Below, piece by piece: positions 1 through 12,399 of a DNA stretch of 64,000 nucleotides. The translations under genes were made by a program, and so were the position numbers. The notes beneath the pieces were generated by a model that worked only from the letters and a program-made list of their open reading frames with translations, had not been told where the DNA came from and ran no database searches. Each line of letters starts with the position of its first letter. Within the stretch, counting starts at the first letter, position 1. The stretch comes from Chamaecyparis obtusa (Eukaryota > Streptophyta > Pinopsida > Cupressales > Cupressaceae): positions 1 through 64,000 of the forward strand of contig BSBK01001114.1 of the NCBI GenBank assembly GCA_027943335.1, given 5' to 3'.

Positions 1-30
1 TTAAGACTCTCTCACCCCTCCCCATTAAGA

Positions 31-567
<537 letters not shown>

Positions 568-1352
568 GTAACATGCATTAAAAAGGAATGTGGAATTTTG
601 GTCATCATAAATGCATCAAAAAAGTTGATGAAAAGAGACAACCTTATGATTGTCAGAGTTTCAGAATCATTTGAGGTGGAATGTTGTTCACATGCAGATG
701 ATGGACAACCAATAACAAGCACACTTCACTATTATGGAGTGTTGGAGGATATTATAGAGCTTGATTTTACGTCTTTAAAGAAAGTTACTTTTCGTGTTGA
801 ATGGTACAAGCTTATCAAAGTTGGTGAAGAAAAAACTATCTTGTTGCACAATAATGGATCCATATGATCAATACATCTAGGTTTGAAGCCACTTCTAAAC
901 CTTATGTGTTTCCAAATCAATGTGAACAGATATTTATCATTCCAAATTTGGAACAACCTGGATGGTCATTTGTGATTGATTATGATCCAAGAGGACAAAG
1001 AGTAATATTTTTTCAAGACCCGGAGGATCATGATTTAGTTAAAGATGTAGAAGTCCCCCCTAAAGGCTTAGATGGCCAAGATGGAGATGATGAAATTTTT
1101 ATTTCCAATTATGCATGTGACCAATATGAAGACCATGAAAATTTTATTGAAGTGTCTAAAGGACATGAGAAACCACATGGGCATCAAGTCCATGAAGTTG
1201 ATGAATTTATTGATTTCCATTTACATGTAGTTGAAGGTGATGAAGACCATGAAAATGATAGTATTAATTTGTTTGTTTATTTAGGTCCCTTTAATGATGA
1301 GGTATTTATGCAATCGGGTGAGGAAATTTCATGTGAGGATGACATTGCTTGA
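568..1352 (+). pseudogene. CACTA (En/Spm) transposon protein, C-terminal DUF4216 region
   Basis: Open from the acceptor AG at 566-567. The first segment (568-867) contains YYGVLEDIIELDF followed by VTFRVEWYKL, the signature of DUF4216, found downstream of the TNP2-like transposase domain in plant CACTA proteins. The second segment (864-1352) is in another frame. It continues the same homology with INTSRFEATSKPYVF, CEQIFIIPN and PGWSFVIDYDPRGQR, then an Asp/Glu/His-rich tail ending in a stop at 1350. The change of frame near 860 is a frameshift or an unrecognised intron. The upstream TNP2 catalytic core is not in the window, so only the C-terminal part of an old element remains. Family assignment rests on motif recognition; the break is seen directly. 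Confidence 0.7.
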
Positions 1353-2846
1353 TCACTATGTTCACTTTAAGATGGTTGTGAGGATTCAATACAATATAAT
1401 TAAACCTTTATAGGTTAAGTATTGTATTTTTTTATTGTATACAATATGTAATGGAAATTAAGTGATTTGAATATTATGAGTGGTTTTTTTAGGGGATTTT
1501 TGTAACATCAACAAATATAGCTTGCAATTTTTTTTCATATTGAATATCAAAGTCTTTTTATACATTTACTGTCATTTTCATGATTTATTTGTTGTCTTCA
1601 AATCACTATTATATGCATTCACTTCCTTTATATAGTCATAGTTTCATCTTTCATGAAAGATTTGTTCTTCTCAATCACTTATCAATATATGTGTCTATTA
1701 TAGAACAACAATAATGCCTTGCACTATGTATTTATGTCTCTTCATGTTAAATGCCTACCCATTGTTCCATATTGCATTATCATGGTTATCATTTTTATAT
1801 TTTTGTCTAGTAACTTTACTTGGCCATTACTTCTTTGGTTGTCCTCAAACATATTGACTAATGCACTATAACCATTGTGAATCATTTCTATGTTATTGCT
1901 TATATCTATTTTTACCATACATCCCTTTATCTTTTTTATTGTTCAAGATGACATTTCCATGACTACTATTCTCGAATTAATAATTTTCTCCAAGTTTTGA
2001 TTATTGTCATGGCAATTTTCCTCTAATCATGAGACATTCATCGCTCTTTTGTTTCCATAATTTTGTATTGTTTATTATCATTTCTTATATAGTGAGCAAA
2101 GGAAAATTTACTTGCTCCTTCTAAGATTATGTAGCTACATTGATACATTGATTGACTAATTCAACATATTGATTTATCATTGTCTTTTGATCCATTATTG
2201 ATACCACTCATTGTACATTGTTGTTGATCAAGTCTTCTTCCTTTTTTTTTCCATGGTAATGTTTTGCATCTCTTTGTCATCTTTCATGTATACATTATAT
2301 CAATTATGTTCCTTATCATAGTACTATTGTCACTTATTACTTCTTATCCATTACCAACATTCTTTGCCTTTCAATACAATTGGCATTTATCACTAGTGTT
2401 TTCAATCTCTTCACTTGGGAATCAGTTATTATATTTCTATTATGAATGCACAATGACCTCTTATGTTCCTTGATGAATGTATGTTGTTGTTATGTCTTTT
2501 GACTATATTTTCTCATATGTTCTCAATGACCTATGTTGCATTAATGCAAACCCTATATATTGCAATGACTACATTTTTCATTTTTTGATTCAATTGTAGT
2601 ATGTTAAGGATTGTTGACAAGGTTTAACGAGGCTTGGAAATATCTTTAATGAGACTTAGGAATATCTTAAGCCCATGTTTGACCTGAAAGTAAAAAATAT
2701 TGTAGCATTCTTATGTATTGAAACATAATGAAAATTATGTACATTATAGTTCATGTGCTAGTGAATTTGACTTGTGTTACTAATATCACTTGCATATGTT
2801 CTCTAATCAATATTTTATCATTTATGTCATTATGTATTTCTTTAAG
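1353..2846. other. AT-rich non-coding stretch
   Basis: No coding signal or clear repeat was recognised. Short chance open frames here have no family motifs. By position it would be the spacer between the two genes of the CACTA relic. Confidence 0.4.
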
Positions 2847-3612
2847 GATATGCTTTTGGGTGCTTCCAATACTAATATTGGGGATCCATTGATATTAATT
2901 GCTCTAATTGAAATGCTAAGGAATGAGCAAGGGAAAAAAATTAATATTATGGTGCATGAGGTAAGTTTGAAAATTATCTTTTATAGGTTAAAAATAACAC
3001 ACGTTCTACATTATATTATGTTAATTTATGTTTTTGGAATGCAGACCATCTCTAAAGTCATTCCAACCCCTATCACACCATTTAGTACATCTAGTATTAT
3101 GCCAGTGATAAGATTGATCTAGATTCTTGTACTTTTAATTAACTTATTTAACCTTGTATATTTTGTTAATATTTATGTTTTTGCCACAGAGAATTTCTAG
3201 AGCAACTCCATCAATCATGCATATTGTTGGCATGCAAGATCTGATTATGTCATTCGATACACCCAATGTTATGCAAAAGGTAAGATGCAATCATATGTTT
3301 GTGTGGGTTTGATTATGTTATTTCTCTTATTATACCACTTTAATATTTATATTGTGCCTTGTTGGATGGTTTCAAGAAGATGTATCATGCCCACATCTAG
3401 ACCAAAAACATGTATCACAAGAGTGGCATCAAGTGCAATACGTTATAGCATGCCTTCTACATCAGACATGGATGATCCTAGTATCCTTGTTCAAATGGAC
3501 ATGCATGACCCTATTAGGAGCACATTACATTTAATAAATAGTCCATCAAGTGTGGGTTTAGTTTTAATTCTCCCACTGACACCTGAAAAATTTTCCTTGA
3601 GGATTCTTAAAT
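2847..3612 (+). pseudogene. Chain of small phase-0 exons, possible second CACTA gene
   Basis: Three short blocks have splice-like borders and lengths divisible by three. 2847-2960 (38 codons) ends at a GTAAGT donor. 3045-3104 (20 codons) starts after GCAG and has a weak GTGATA donor. 3190-3279 (30 codons) starts after CACAG and ends at GTAAGA. A longer open block follows to a stop at 3612. The implied introns are about 84-85 bp and phase 0. The peptides are rich in Ser, Thr, Pro, Met and Ile and repeat an I-M-P motif. I recognise no domain. The position downstream of the DUF4216 block, on the same strand, fits the many-exon second gene (TNPA-like) of CACTA elements. A different captured gene is possible. 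Confidence 0.3.
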
Positions 3613-3699
3613 AGAATCACAATCAAGAATATTAAGGCTCCTACTAGATACTCTTGAAATTTTTTAAATTAGGAAATGAATACTTAAACAAATTGAGTT

Positions 3700-3890
3700 A
3701 TGGGAGAGGACATTGTTGGGGAGTGCATGGCTTACTTCAGATGAGCAAGTGAAATTATCTAGAAATATTATCTTATAACTCTTTTCCAGTTCATATTTTT
3801 CTTCAGCATTATATATTTTAATTTTTGCAATTTTAGAATTTTCAATTTTTAGTACATAGTGCCTTTTCAATTTTTGAAACTTTACTGTAG
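3700..3890. repeat. Dispersed AT-rich repeat, copy 1
   Basis: This block resembles 58490-58640 in direct orientation. Both carry 'agttcatatttttcttcagcattata'-like sequence, then a stretch rich in 'attttcaa', ending with 'ttttgaaacttta/actgtagtt'. The family is unknown. The remaining sequence from 3616 to 4062 shows nothing else recognisable. Confidence 0.5.
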
Positions 3891-4053
3891 TTAAAAAAAG
3901 GAAGTAAAGCTAGGTCTTACCTTTATTGAAACCACTTGGGAGATTTTAATACTTTTATAAGGTATATACCCTACATTACAACTCTTAACAAGGTATAATT
4001 TCCTCCATGAGTGTGTTAAGTAAAGGAATTTTTTTTTGTAGCTAAAACTTGGG

Positions 4054-4406
<353 letters not shown>

Positions 4407-4419
4407 TGGTATTAGAGCC
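4407..4419 (+). promoter_or_regulatory. Primer binding site, initiator-Met tRNA type
   Basis: tggtattagagcc lies directly after the LTR end. It differs by one base from the usual plant copia primer site TGGTATCAGAGC. Confidence 0.85.
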
Positions 4420-5570
4420 AGGTTGCAAATGTAAGAGAGAAGTTTGTTGATAGTGAATGTGTGACTGTCTTATAAAATATAGTCTCAGTACAGGGACCGT
4501 ATCTCACAAATTCACCATTGGATTTTTCTTTCTTTTGGATATGTTAGTGATAAACAAATTGCAAAGAATCTCACTGGAGTGATTGGCAAGAAAGTGTTGA
4601 GTTCAAAAGTTATGACCAACTATATATGAATCTATGTGAAATCCAATGAGTGAAGTTGTGTTGCATACTTTTGTCCACGCCAAGTGCAAAGAATAAGGTC
4701 AAGTGAATTGTAGTGTTGTTTAGTAAGAGGTTGAAGATGATGAATTTGAAAATTATACACAATGATTTCCTTAATGATTAGTTAGACCTTGTAGCAACTT
4801 TCATTAAAGAGACATATTAATTTGTTATGATCGTGGTCAAGCATTAACAAAGAAGCACGTATTCAAAGAAGAGTGTCTCTTTCTAGAATGAAATCTTTAA
4901 TTATAGAGTGTCACCTCACTTGGATCAGTCAAATCATTTCACAAGAAGACATAAGCATTGTTCAACGATATAAGAGTGGCAATTTTACATTGTGGGGAGA
5001 ATAATAACCAATGTTATGTACATTCCCATCTGAACCATCCTTAGTGGGGAGATGATCCAAAGGGGAGATGCCTTTCAAATAATCTGAGAAGGTGTTTTTT
5101 GATTTGATGTATATGGACCTTCATTGAAGTAACTTGTGTCAAGGATGTTTATGCATAGATAAGTATTTATTATCCTTGAGTATTACATTATCTATTTGTA
5201 TTTCTATATGTACTATAAGAGCTATTTGCCTTGATCTTTTATGGGGATGCTCTTGCAAGAAAAAGAAGATTGATATCAGATTAAGAGGGAGTCTGACTCT
5301 TCTGAGTTAACTTTGGACGAGGAGCTCAGAAGATTGAAATTAGATTCAGAGGGAGTCTGACAATTTATCTTAAGCAATCTTGGATGAAAAGATCAACAGA
5401 TTGATATCTTCTCAATGAGTTCTTCCTTGTGAGAGAAGTTCGATGTGAAATCCTTTATTTCACCCTATGCACTAAGGCATGGTGGATGTCGTGTGTGTGT
5501 GTGACTCCATATTTTTAATGGGCCTACCCCATGTGTACATCATGAGAAAGTGGCAACTTCCAAATGATTA
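4420..5570 (+). other. Internal region of the copia element, no coding domains
   Basis: No gag, protease, integrase or RT motif was found in any frame. A 27-base block 'ttga(t/a)at(c/t)agatt(a/c)agagggagt' occurs twice about 65 bp apart (near 5268 and 5335), resembling a duplicated polypurine tract. Confidence 0.6.
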
Positions 5571-5633
5571 TCACTTGTATTTGTTAAAGTTATTGAAAGG
5601 TGACGATCTTATAATAACTTGATCTTTTATCAT

Positions 5634-5770
5634 GATAGACATCTTATGATGGCTAAAATAGATCATGATAGATGATATCTTTCATGGTGGATTGAGTTCC
5701 TTAAATAGGCCATGATATTCTATTGTGATAGACATATTATGATGGCTAAAACAGATCATGATAGATGATA
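5634..5770 (+). repeat. Two-copy ~93-bp direct repeat
   Basis: The block 'gatagacat(c/a)ttatgatggc' followed by 'agatcatgatagatgat' occurs at 5634 and again at 5727 inside the copia internal region. Confidence 0.75.
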
Positions 5771-5814
5771 GGAATGTTCCTATGGTAAGTGCACATTACC
5801 TATGGACATTTGTT

Positions 5815-6267
5815 GAGTACTTGGTGGACATCATGAGACTTGATGTTGGTAGGACATTACTCTAAGATCTTGGTGAATATCATGAGACTTGACATTTTGC
5901 AGGCCAATGCTCCTAATACCATGAGATGGTATCTTTATAAAATTTTGAGTACTTGGTGGACATCATGAGACTTGATGTTGGTAGGACACTACTCTTAGAA
6001 CTTGGTGAATATCATGTGACTTGATATTCTGCAGGTCAATGCTCCTGATATCATGAGATGATACCTTTATAAACTTTTCAGTACTCGATGGACATCATGA
6101 GACTTGATGTTGGTAGTTCATTACTCTAATCACTTGGTGAATATCATTGGACTTGGTATTCTGCAGGCCAATGCTCTCGATATCATGAGATGATATCTTT
6201 ATAAACTTTTGAGTACTTGGTGGACATCATGAGACTTGATGTTGATAGGAAAGTATTCTGAGTACAT
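5815..6267 (+). repeat. 132-bp tandem repeat array in the copia 3' non-coding region
   Basis: 'ttggtggacatcatgagact' and diverged versions start at 5821, 5953, 6085 and 6217, an exact 132-bp period. Each unit contains two related halves (acttggtggacatcatgaga and acttggtgaatatcatg). The array is cut at 6267 by the DNA transposon and resumes at 16331. Related units occur in the other copia element at 24236-24400. Confidence 0.93.
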
Positions 6268-6302
6268 GGGGTGGTCCCACAATAGTGCATCTCACTTTTT
6301 GG
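6268..6302 (+). repeat. Left terminal inverted repeat of the 10-kb transposon
   Basis: GGGGT, six variable bases, ACAA, ten variable bases, CACTTTTTGG. It pairs with the reverse complement of 16296-16330 over the same 35-bp length without gaps. Confidence 0.8.
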
Positions 6303-7079
6303 CCAACTTTGACACAGAGATCACAATTTTGAGAAAAAATCTCACTTTCAAACACATGTTGCCGCAAAACTATTAGGAATTTGAAGATGATGTAAACTAG
6401 AGTCTTTTAGATTTTTGTTTCTAGTTTTTAAATTTTTTTTATTTTTTTTAAAAAAAATCATTTAAATTCATTTTTCCTTCTCCTTCTAAAAGTGGTTTGC
6501 ATGAAAAAACTATGTTTTTAAAGAGGTACTGTCACTTGGATTAGCATAACTTTTTTTAAAAAATATGATAATGATGTGATTCTTTCGAGATTATATTTTT
6601 AACTTCAATATCTAAAGGATGCAATTGGTTTTATTCATTTTGGATCAATATTTCATAGTTTATTAAGTTTTAAAGTGACAGTAACTGTAATCTAGACATA
6701 AGGTCACTTGGATCGCTCTAACTTGATCTAGTTATATCGAAATATATATATATTTATTTTTTTTAATAGAAAGGTAACACAAATACGCTTTTCCTACATA
6801 TTTTTCATTAAAAAAAATTTATCATTTACTATTTTTCCCGAAGTCATGAAGAGACAGGTTGTTGAATGACCAAACAACCTATGTTTAGTTAAAGTAATAT
6901 TTAAAAGTGATAATAAATTCAATATGTATTAAAATTATATTCATTAGAAAGCTTATTCTGAATAGCATCTTTTGACATCATTTGTTTTAAAAAATCATCT
7001 TGTTTAGTCCTTGTTTCAGGCCCCGGAAGACCATTTTTCTGCAGTTGAGTTGTTTTCTAAGAGCAAATTTATTTTTTTT
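6303..7079. other. Left subterminal AT-rich region of the 10-kb transposon
   Basis: No coding content. 'gtcacttggat(t/c)' occurs twice (near 6530 and 6702). Otherwise AT-rich and unrecognised. Confidence 0.5.
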
Positions 7080-7210
7080 GGCTTTGTGCGAAGACAATCT
7101 TCGCACAAAGCCACCTGAGGGTCTTCGTGCGAAGACCCCTCGCACGAAGCCCCCTAAGTGAAAATTTTGGTGGCCAAAATTTTTCCCAGGGGTACTTCGC
7201 ACGAAGCATC
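7080..7210. repeat. Left subterminal palindrome cluster
   Basis: 7080-7094 and 7098-7112 form a perfect 15-bp inverted repeat (GGCTTTGTGCGAAGA, loop CAA). 7119-7127 and 7130-7138 form a perfect 9-bp inverted repeat (GGGTCTTCG, spacer TG). Further CTTCGCACGAAG-like copies lie at 7139-7150 and 7195-7207. The same motif family forms a cluster near the right end (16130-16255). Such paired subterminal arrays are typical transposase-binding regions. This block also lies just upstream of the TATA box at 7254, so it could act on transcription too. Confidence 0.8.
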
Positions 7211-7253
7211 CTAGTCGGCCATTAAAAAAAAAAATTTAATTTTTTTAAAATGG

Positions 7254-7260
7254 TATAAAA
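7254..7260 (+). promoter_or_regulatory. Probable TATA box of the transposase-like gene
   Basis: 'ggtataaaag' lies about 135 bp upstream of the first ATG at 7393 and directly downstream of the palindrome cluster. Confidence 0.55.
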
Positions 7261-7392
7261 GTAAAAAATTTCATTTCTATTTTACATCAAATCATAATTA
7301 ATAAATTTGCATTTTCTATTATTGAAGGCATTTTTTGAAGAAGGAATTTTTGTTGACGATCTTGTGGAAGACATTTTTTGGAGCTCGAAGAA

Positions 7393-7980
7393 ATGGGGAA
7401 CAAGAAGGGAAGACAAAGTAAATCTTCTAAAAAAAGGTCACCCAGTACTAAACAAAGAAATCATGAAGCTGCATTGGCATATTATCATAAAAATAAAGAA
7501 GCTGAAAGACAAGCTGAAGTAGGAGGGTCAAGTCAAGTCAAAGAATTGCACATTGAAGAAGGGTCAGAATTACTCCCTAGAGAGGCTCAAACAATTGATG
7601 TTGGAGAAGGGTCAACATCACGTGCTCCTACTAGTATGAATGAACTTTTAAATTTAGCTCAAAGTGTAAAGAAAAATATTAGTTATAGAAACTTAGATCA
7701 TTTACTTACAATGAATGTGGACACTTTGAGATCACTTGCTAATGCTCAACAATTAAGTCTTGCTAAGAAGAGATCAATGAAAATGATAGCAAGAGAAATA
7801 TTGGGTAAAATTGATAATTTTGAAACACTTGAACAAGCTCAATTGCTTTCACTTATACTTATAGACAAAGAGTTGGAAGGGGCATTAAAATTATTGGGTA
7901 TAGACACATCATCAAAGAAGAGAAAATTTATTGACATGCAAACTGATATGATTGAAAATCTTAAGAAAGGTTTGAACTAG
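7393..7980 (+). pseudogene. N-terminal part of the transposase-like gene, or a separate small ORF
   Basis: Starts at ATG 7393 (MGNKKGRQSKSSKKRS), giving a Lys/Arg/Ser-rich basic N-terminus and then an Asn/Leu/Lys-rich helical region. It ends at TAG 7978. The main transposase ORF (from 8029) is in the same frame, and only two stops (TAG 7978, TGA 7990) separate them. The simplest reading is one long ORF broken by two nonsense mutations; a removed intron or two separate genes are alternatives. The basic start could be a nuclear-localisation or DNA-binding segment. I recognise no named domain. Confidence 0.6.
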
Positions 7981-8028
7981 TTAGGGAAGTGATCTCGAAC
8001 TATAGATAAGTTCATTACAAGAAAAGTT

Positions 8029-10573
8029 ATGTTGACATCCATTGTAGGTAACAGTATGAGACAAAAAAGAAATATATCTTCAGTTTCATCTCACATTGGT
8101 TTTAATAGGAAAACAATATCACGATATGTTAATAAGAGAATACTTTTGGATGATATCACCTTGGAAGGCAATTGGGCAATCATGTGTAGAGCTCCTCATT
8201 CTGATAGGATTGATGAAGAAACAAAAAATTTGATCACATCATTTTGGAATGATAATACACATCCTTCATCAAACACTAGAGATGTTATCAGACATAGAAT
8301 TTCAGCTAATCAATATGAATATCATACGAAACATTGGTTGGACACAACACAACATGAAATGTATGTGTCATTTTGTAGTTCAAATCCTAATATAAAGATT
8401 GGGCAAACATTATTTGGAAGATTGAAGCCATATTATATTAGGACAAACAAAGTGTTTGAAACTTGTTGTTGTTGTTATCATATTGAATTTGATCTCCACT
8501 ATCAAGTTTTTCGAAAGTTTGTAGAAGACACTCATGGTTTTGAAAAGGCTCCTCCTACTAGACGAAGTGAATTCATCTCATCCATTTTATGTGACAAAAG
8601 AGATGATGTAGCTGGACAAATAAATTGCATAAAAGGAATATGCCAAACATGTGCCGATTTGTCTCTTTTTCCTTTGAAAAATGAAGATATTGATGTAACA
8701 AAGATGGTAAATTGCAAGAGTTACAAATATGTAAAGAATGAAACAAAATTTGGGAAAGAATCCAAAAGGTTAGAATATGTTGAAGAGGAGATAAATGTTG
8801 GAGTTTTTATGGAAAATTTTAAAAAATTGATTCAACCCTACATTCATCATGTTTTTTTTGCAAAGTGGCAAGCACAACAACTTCAAACACTGAGAGACAA
8901 TTTCCCACTTGGAACTATTGTATCAGTTGTTGATTTTGCAGAAAATTATTCTTTTGTTCATCAAAAGGCAATTCAGTCAGAATACTATTTTTCAGAGCAA
9001 ATTACTATTATGATACATGTGTGTTATCGACATGCACAATTAGATTTGGATGGTATTGAGAGCACATTTGAAGCACGAGTCATCAAGAAGGAATATCATT
9101 TTTATATAAGTGATGATAGAGAGCATGACATTCATTATGTGGAACACTGCTTCAAGATGTTTTTTGCAAATGTGAAAGAAAAAGGTATAAAAATTGATAA
9201 ACATTATGTTTGGTCAAATGGATGTGCTACGCAATTTAAATCATCAAGACCATTTTATGCACTATGTAGATATCATCATAATGAAAACATACCACATGTC
9301 TGGAGTTTCTTTGAGAGTGGACATGGAAAAGGTGAACATGATGGTGTCGGAGCTTGCATCAAACGTGCTATACGAAAGTATCAAATGAATTATAAGGGAG
9401 TGCATATAAAAAATGCACATGATGTGGTTGAATGGTGCAAGACACATTTCACACCAAATGAGAATGACGCGTCATCAGGATTGACTCAGGTGGTGCCATA
9501 TAGAAAATTTTGGGAGATAAAAGGTATGCACACATTTTTTAATTATTTGAAAGTGTTTAAAATTTTAATGATATTTTTTATTCAAATTATATTTATATAG
9601 AATGTATTAAATATATGTGCATTTGTTCAGGTGTGGATAGAAAAATTATGCATGGTTGCAATAGGATAGAAAAGACCCAATCTTTGCATTCAGTTATGAG
9701 TACGAATTGTCGCAATTGGATGTTGAACACTAAGGACTACTCATGCTTTTGTTGTCACTGCATTGCTGACAATTATGAGGAATGTATCAATCAAGATCGT
9801 GGATATGTGGGCGCATGGAATCTAGTGCCACTAGTTGTTACTGATACATTTGATAGAGACGAAGATGAAAACTTTGATGATGTTCCTTTGATTTCTACTG
9901 ATTATGATCATATCTCAGGATTGGTCAAAATTGGTAAGTATATATATAAATTTCACATTATATGGTACACTGAGTTGCACATGTATAGATCATGTAGATA
10001 TAGATAGATCTATAGATTGAACTAAGTATTTATTTTAAGATCTCACACATGTATATATAAAAATTTATTGTGCAGGAGATGTCTTTGCAGTGATTGCTAA
10101 GAGTGAAAATGTAGAAGGAGTTGATTATTATTTACTGCGTTGTACTGCAGAGAGGATGAAGTTACTTGAACCTGAAGAAAGCGATGGAATGTTGTTCCCC
10201 ATAGGTTTGTATATCTAGTTTACATCAATATATTGAACTTAATTTGTAAATTTTAAATTTCAACCTTTTAACAAAATTCAAATTGAGTTTGTTTAAATTT
10301 ATATATTGTTAAAATATGTGACTTGCAGGTTCAATTATTTTGGAGGGAACATATTTCAAACAAATCAAAGTAATTCAACATGGTATTCACTTTGTTGATT
10401 ACAAACCAGACAATAAGGTGTTCCAATATAGTCACCTAGTAGTTGCCACATCCATTTGTCTTCATATAGTTAAATCTCAACATGGACGTCATAAGTGGAG
10501 ACTAGATAGTGAGGATCATGAGAGAATATTACAGGTTCTCCATGAAAGGTCTGAACCACTTGAGTTGGTCTAA
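8029..10573 (+). CDS. DDE-like transposase, four exons
   Basis: Exon 1 is open from about 8029 to 9523. Intron 1 is 9524-9630 (GTATGC...TTCAG). Exon 2 is 9631-9933, intron 2 is 9934-10075 (GTAAGT...GCAG), exon 3 is 10076-10204, intron 3 is 10205-10328 (GTTTGT...GCAG) and exon 4 is 10329-10573, ending in TAA-free VLHERSEPLELV then a stop. All junctions preserve frame, giving about 724 codons. Possible catalytic block: VVDFAENYS (D302), WSNGCATQFKS (N397) and SGHGKGEHDGVGACIKR (E436/D438), spaced like an RNase H-fold DDE/D transposase. Cysteine motifs TCCCCYH, GICQTC and CFCCHC suggest zinc binding. From memory, hypothetical eukaryotic proteins with DFAENY, SDG-C-QFK and HGKG--DG motifs look alike, so the Asn at 397 may replace a catalytic Asp. 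Superfamily not assigned. The gene lies inside matched TIRs. Confidence 0.65.
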
Positions 10574-10799
10574 AAAGTTTCATACATGTATACTTATTTG
10601 TTGTGTTGGGACCTATTTGATATATGTGGATTAAATTTCATTATACTTTGTTTATATATTTAAACATATGATAGGCTATAATTTGTTGATATATGATGAA
10701 CCTATTTGATGGTTCAATGGTTTTAATATATAGAATTTTATACGTATACTTTGATTATTCAATGATTTTTATAGATTTCATGTTAGTTAAAGATTTTAT

Positions 10800-11420
10800 G
10801 TATGCTTGAAATTAGTTATATTACTTATGACATGTGTTAGTTCTAGAATTAGTTAGAATATAGTTATTATCCATTAGTTACATGTATTAACTAGTTATAT
10901 TTTGTGATATTAATTATAGATCCCAGGTTAAGACCTCCCCTTAAGACACTAAAAAATGATGAAATTAGTTATATTACAAGTATGACATGTGTTAACTTTA
11001 TAGAGTTAGTTAGAATAGTTATTATGGACATTAGTTACATGTATTAACTAGTTATCTTTTATGATATTAATTATAGATCCCAGGTTAAGACCTCCCCTTA
11101 AGACACTAAAAAATGATGAAATTAGTTATATTACAAGTATGACATGTGTTAACTTTGTAGAATTAGTTAGAATAGGTATTATGGACATTAGTTACATGCA
11201 TTAACTAGTTATCTTTTATGATATTAATTATAGATCCCCTTAAGACACTAAAAAATGATGAAATTAGTTATATTACAAGTATGACATGTGTTAGTTGTAC
11301 AATTAGTTAGAATAGTTATTATGGACATTAGTTACATGTATTAACAAGTTATCTTTTATGATATTAATTATAGATCCCCTTAAGACCTCCCCTTAAGACA
11401 CTAAAAAATGATGAAATTAG
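10800..11420 (+). repeat. ~155-bp tandem repeats
   Basis: 'gacatgtgtta' recurs at 10829, 10984, 11141 and 11283 (periods 155, 157, 142). Units contain 'attaattatagatccc', 'ttaagacctccccttaagac' and 'actaaaaaatgatgaaatta'. The third junction lacks the ~15-bp 'aggttaagacctcc' segment. Confidence 0.92.
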
Positions 11421-12080
11421 TTATCATATCATCTAAATAAATCATCTAATCAAATAAAATCATAGATCATCTAATCAAATATCATATATCATCTTTCAAA
11501 CAAATCAAACTAATATCATCTAATCGAATAAAACCATCTAATCTAATCATATATATCATCTAATCTTGAATAAAATCATAGATCATCTAATCAAATAAAA
11601 CCATCTAGTCAAATCATATATCATATAGATCATCTAATCAAATAAAATCATATCATCTAATGGAATAAAACCATCTAATATAATCATATATCATCTAATA
11701 AAAAAAATCATATCATCTAATCGAATTAAACAATCTAATCTAATCATATCATCTAATCGAATAAAACCATCTAATCTAATCATATCATCTAATCAAATCA
11801 AATCATAGATAATCTAATCAAATAAAATCATATCATCTAATGGAATAAAACCATCTAATCTAATCATATATCATCTAATAAAAAAGAATCATATCATCTA
11901 ATCGAATTAAACAATCTAATCTAATCATATCATCTAATGGAATAAAACCATCTAATCTAATCATATCATCTAATCGAATAAAACTATCTAATCTAATCAT
12001 ATATATCAAGTAAATGTGTATCATATCATATCAAGTAAATGTGTCTCATATCATATCATGTAAATGTGTCTCATATCAAG
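11420..12080 (+). repeat. ATCATCTAATC minisatellite
   Basis: Irregular tandem array of 'atcatctaatc(a/g)aataaaacc'-type units mixed with 'atcatatatcatc'. It ends in 3-4 copies of 'tcaagtaaatgtgtctcatatca' (12005-12085). Confidence 0.92.
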
Positions 12081-12310
12081 TAAATGTGCCTGAGGCGTAA
12101 ATGAAGTGTGGGCCCTCAATCTACTAGTCATAGACTCTAAACTAGTCAATATAGTAGCACATGTGTCTCTGTATATACCATCTCCACTAGATCTACCTAT
12201 AGCCTGTCTAAGTCTAGCTATCTCTGTGTCAGCCATGTGGAAAATAGTATGAATGTCAGGAGTCTAAGGTGCACCCTGAGCGGCCATCTAGATGTACATC
12301 ACATGTGAAA
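12050..12310 (-). pseudogene. Minus-strand coding remnant, candidate second gene of the 10-kb transposon
   Basis: On the minus strand an ATG at about 12287 opens MAAQGAP, then a TAG, then TPDIHTIF and MADTEIARLRQAIGRSSGDG. The frame stays open into the edge of the minisatellite at 12051. The single stop would be CAG with one C-to-T change. 'catctag' precedes the ATG and could be a splice acceptor. I recognise no domain; the segment looks mildly helical with many Arg, Ala and Thr. Its position between two tandem arrays, convergent to the transposase gene, fits a second transposon protein, but it is short and could be a captured fragment. Confidence 0.35.
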
Positions 12311-12399
12311 GAGCTAAGTGTTAATAATTAAGCACTTGATTACAACATTATAACTGCATGTAAAATGGAAATAAATAAACTTGGTCCTAAGGTATAGAT

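Noticed and set aside
7080..7210. CRISPR-like or tRNA-like hairpin cluster
   Set aside because: There are no regular spacers and no tRNA fold. The mirrored cluster at the other transposon end explains it better.
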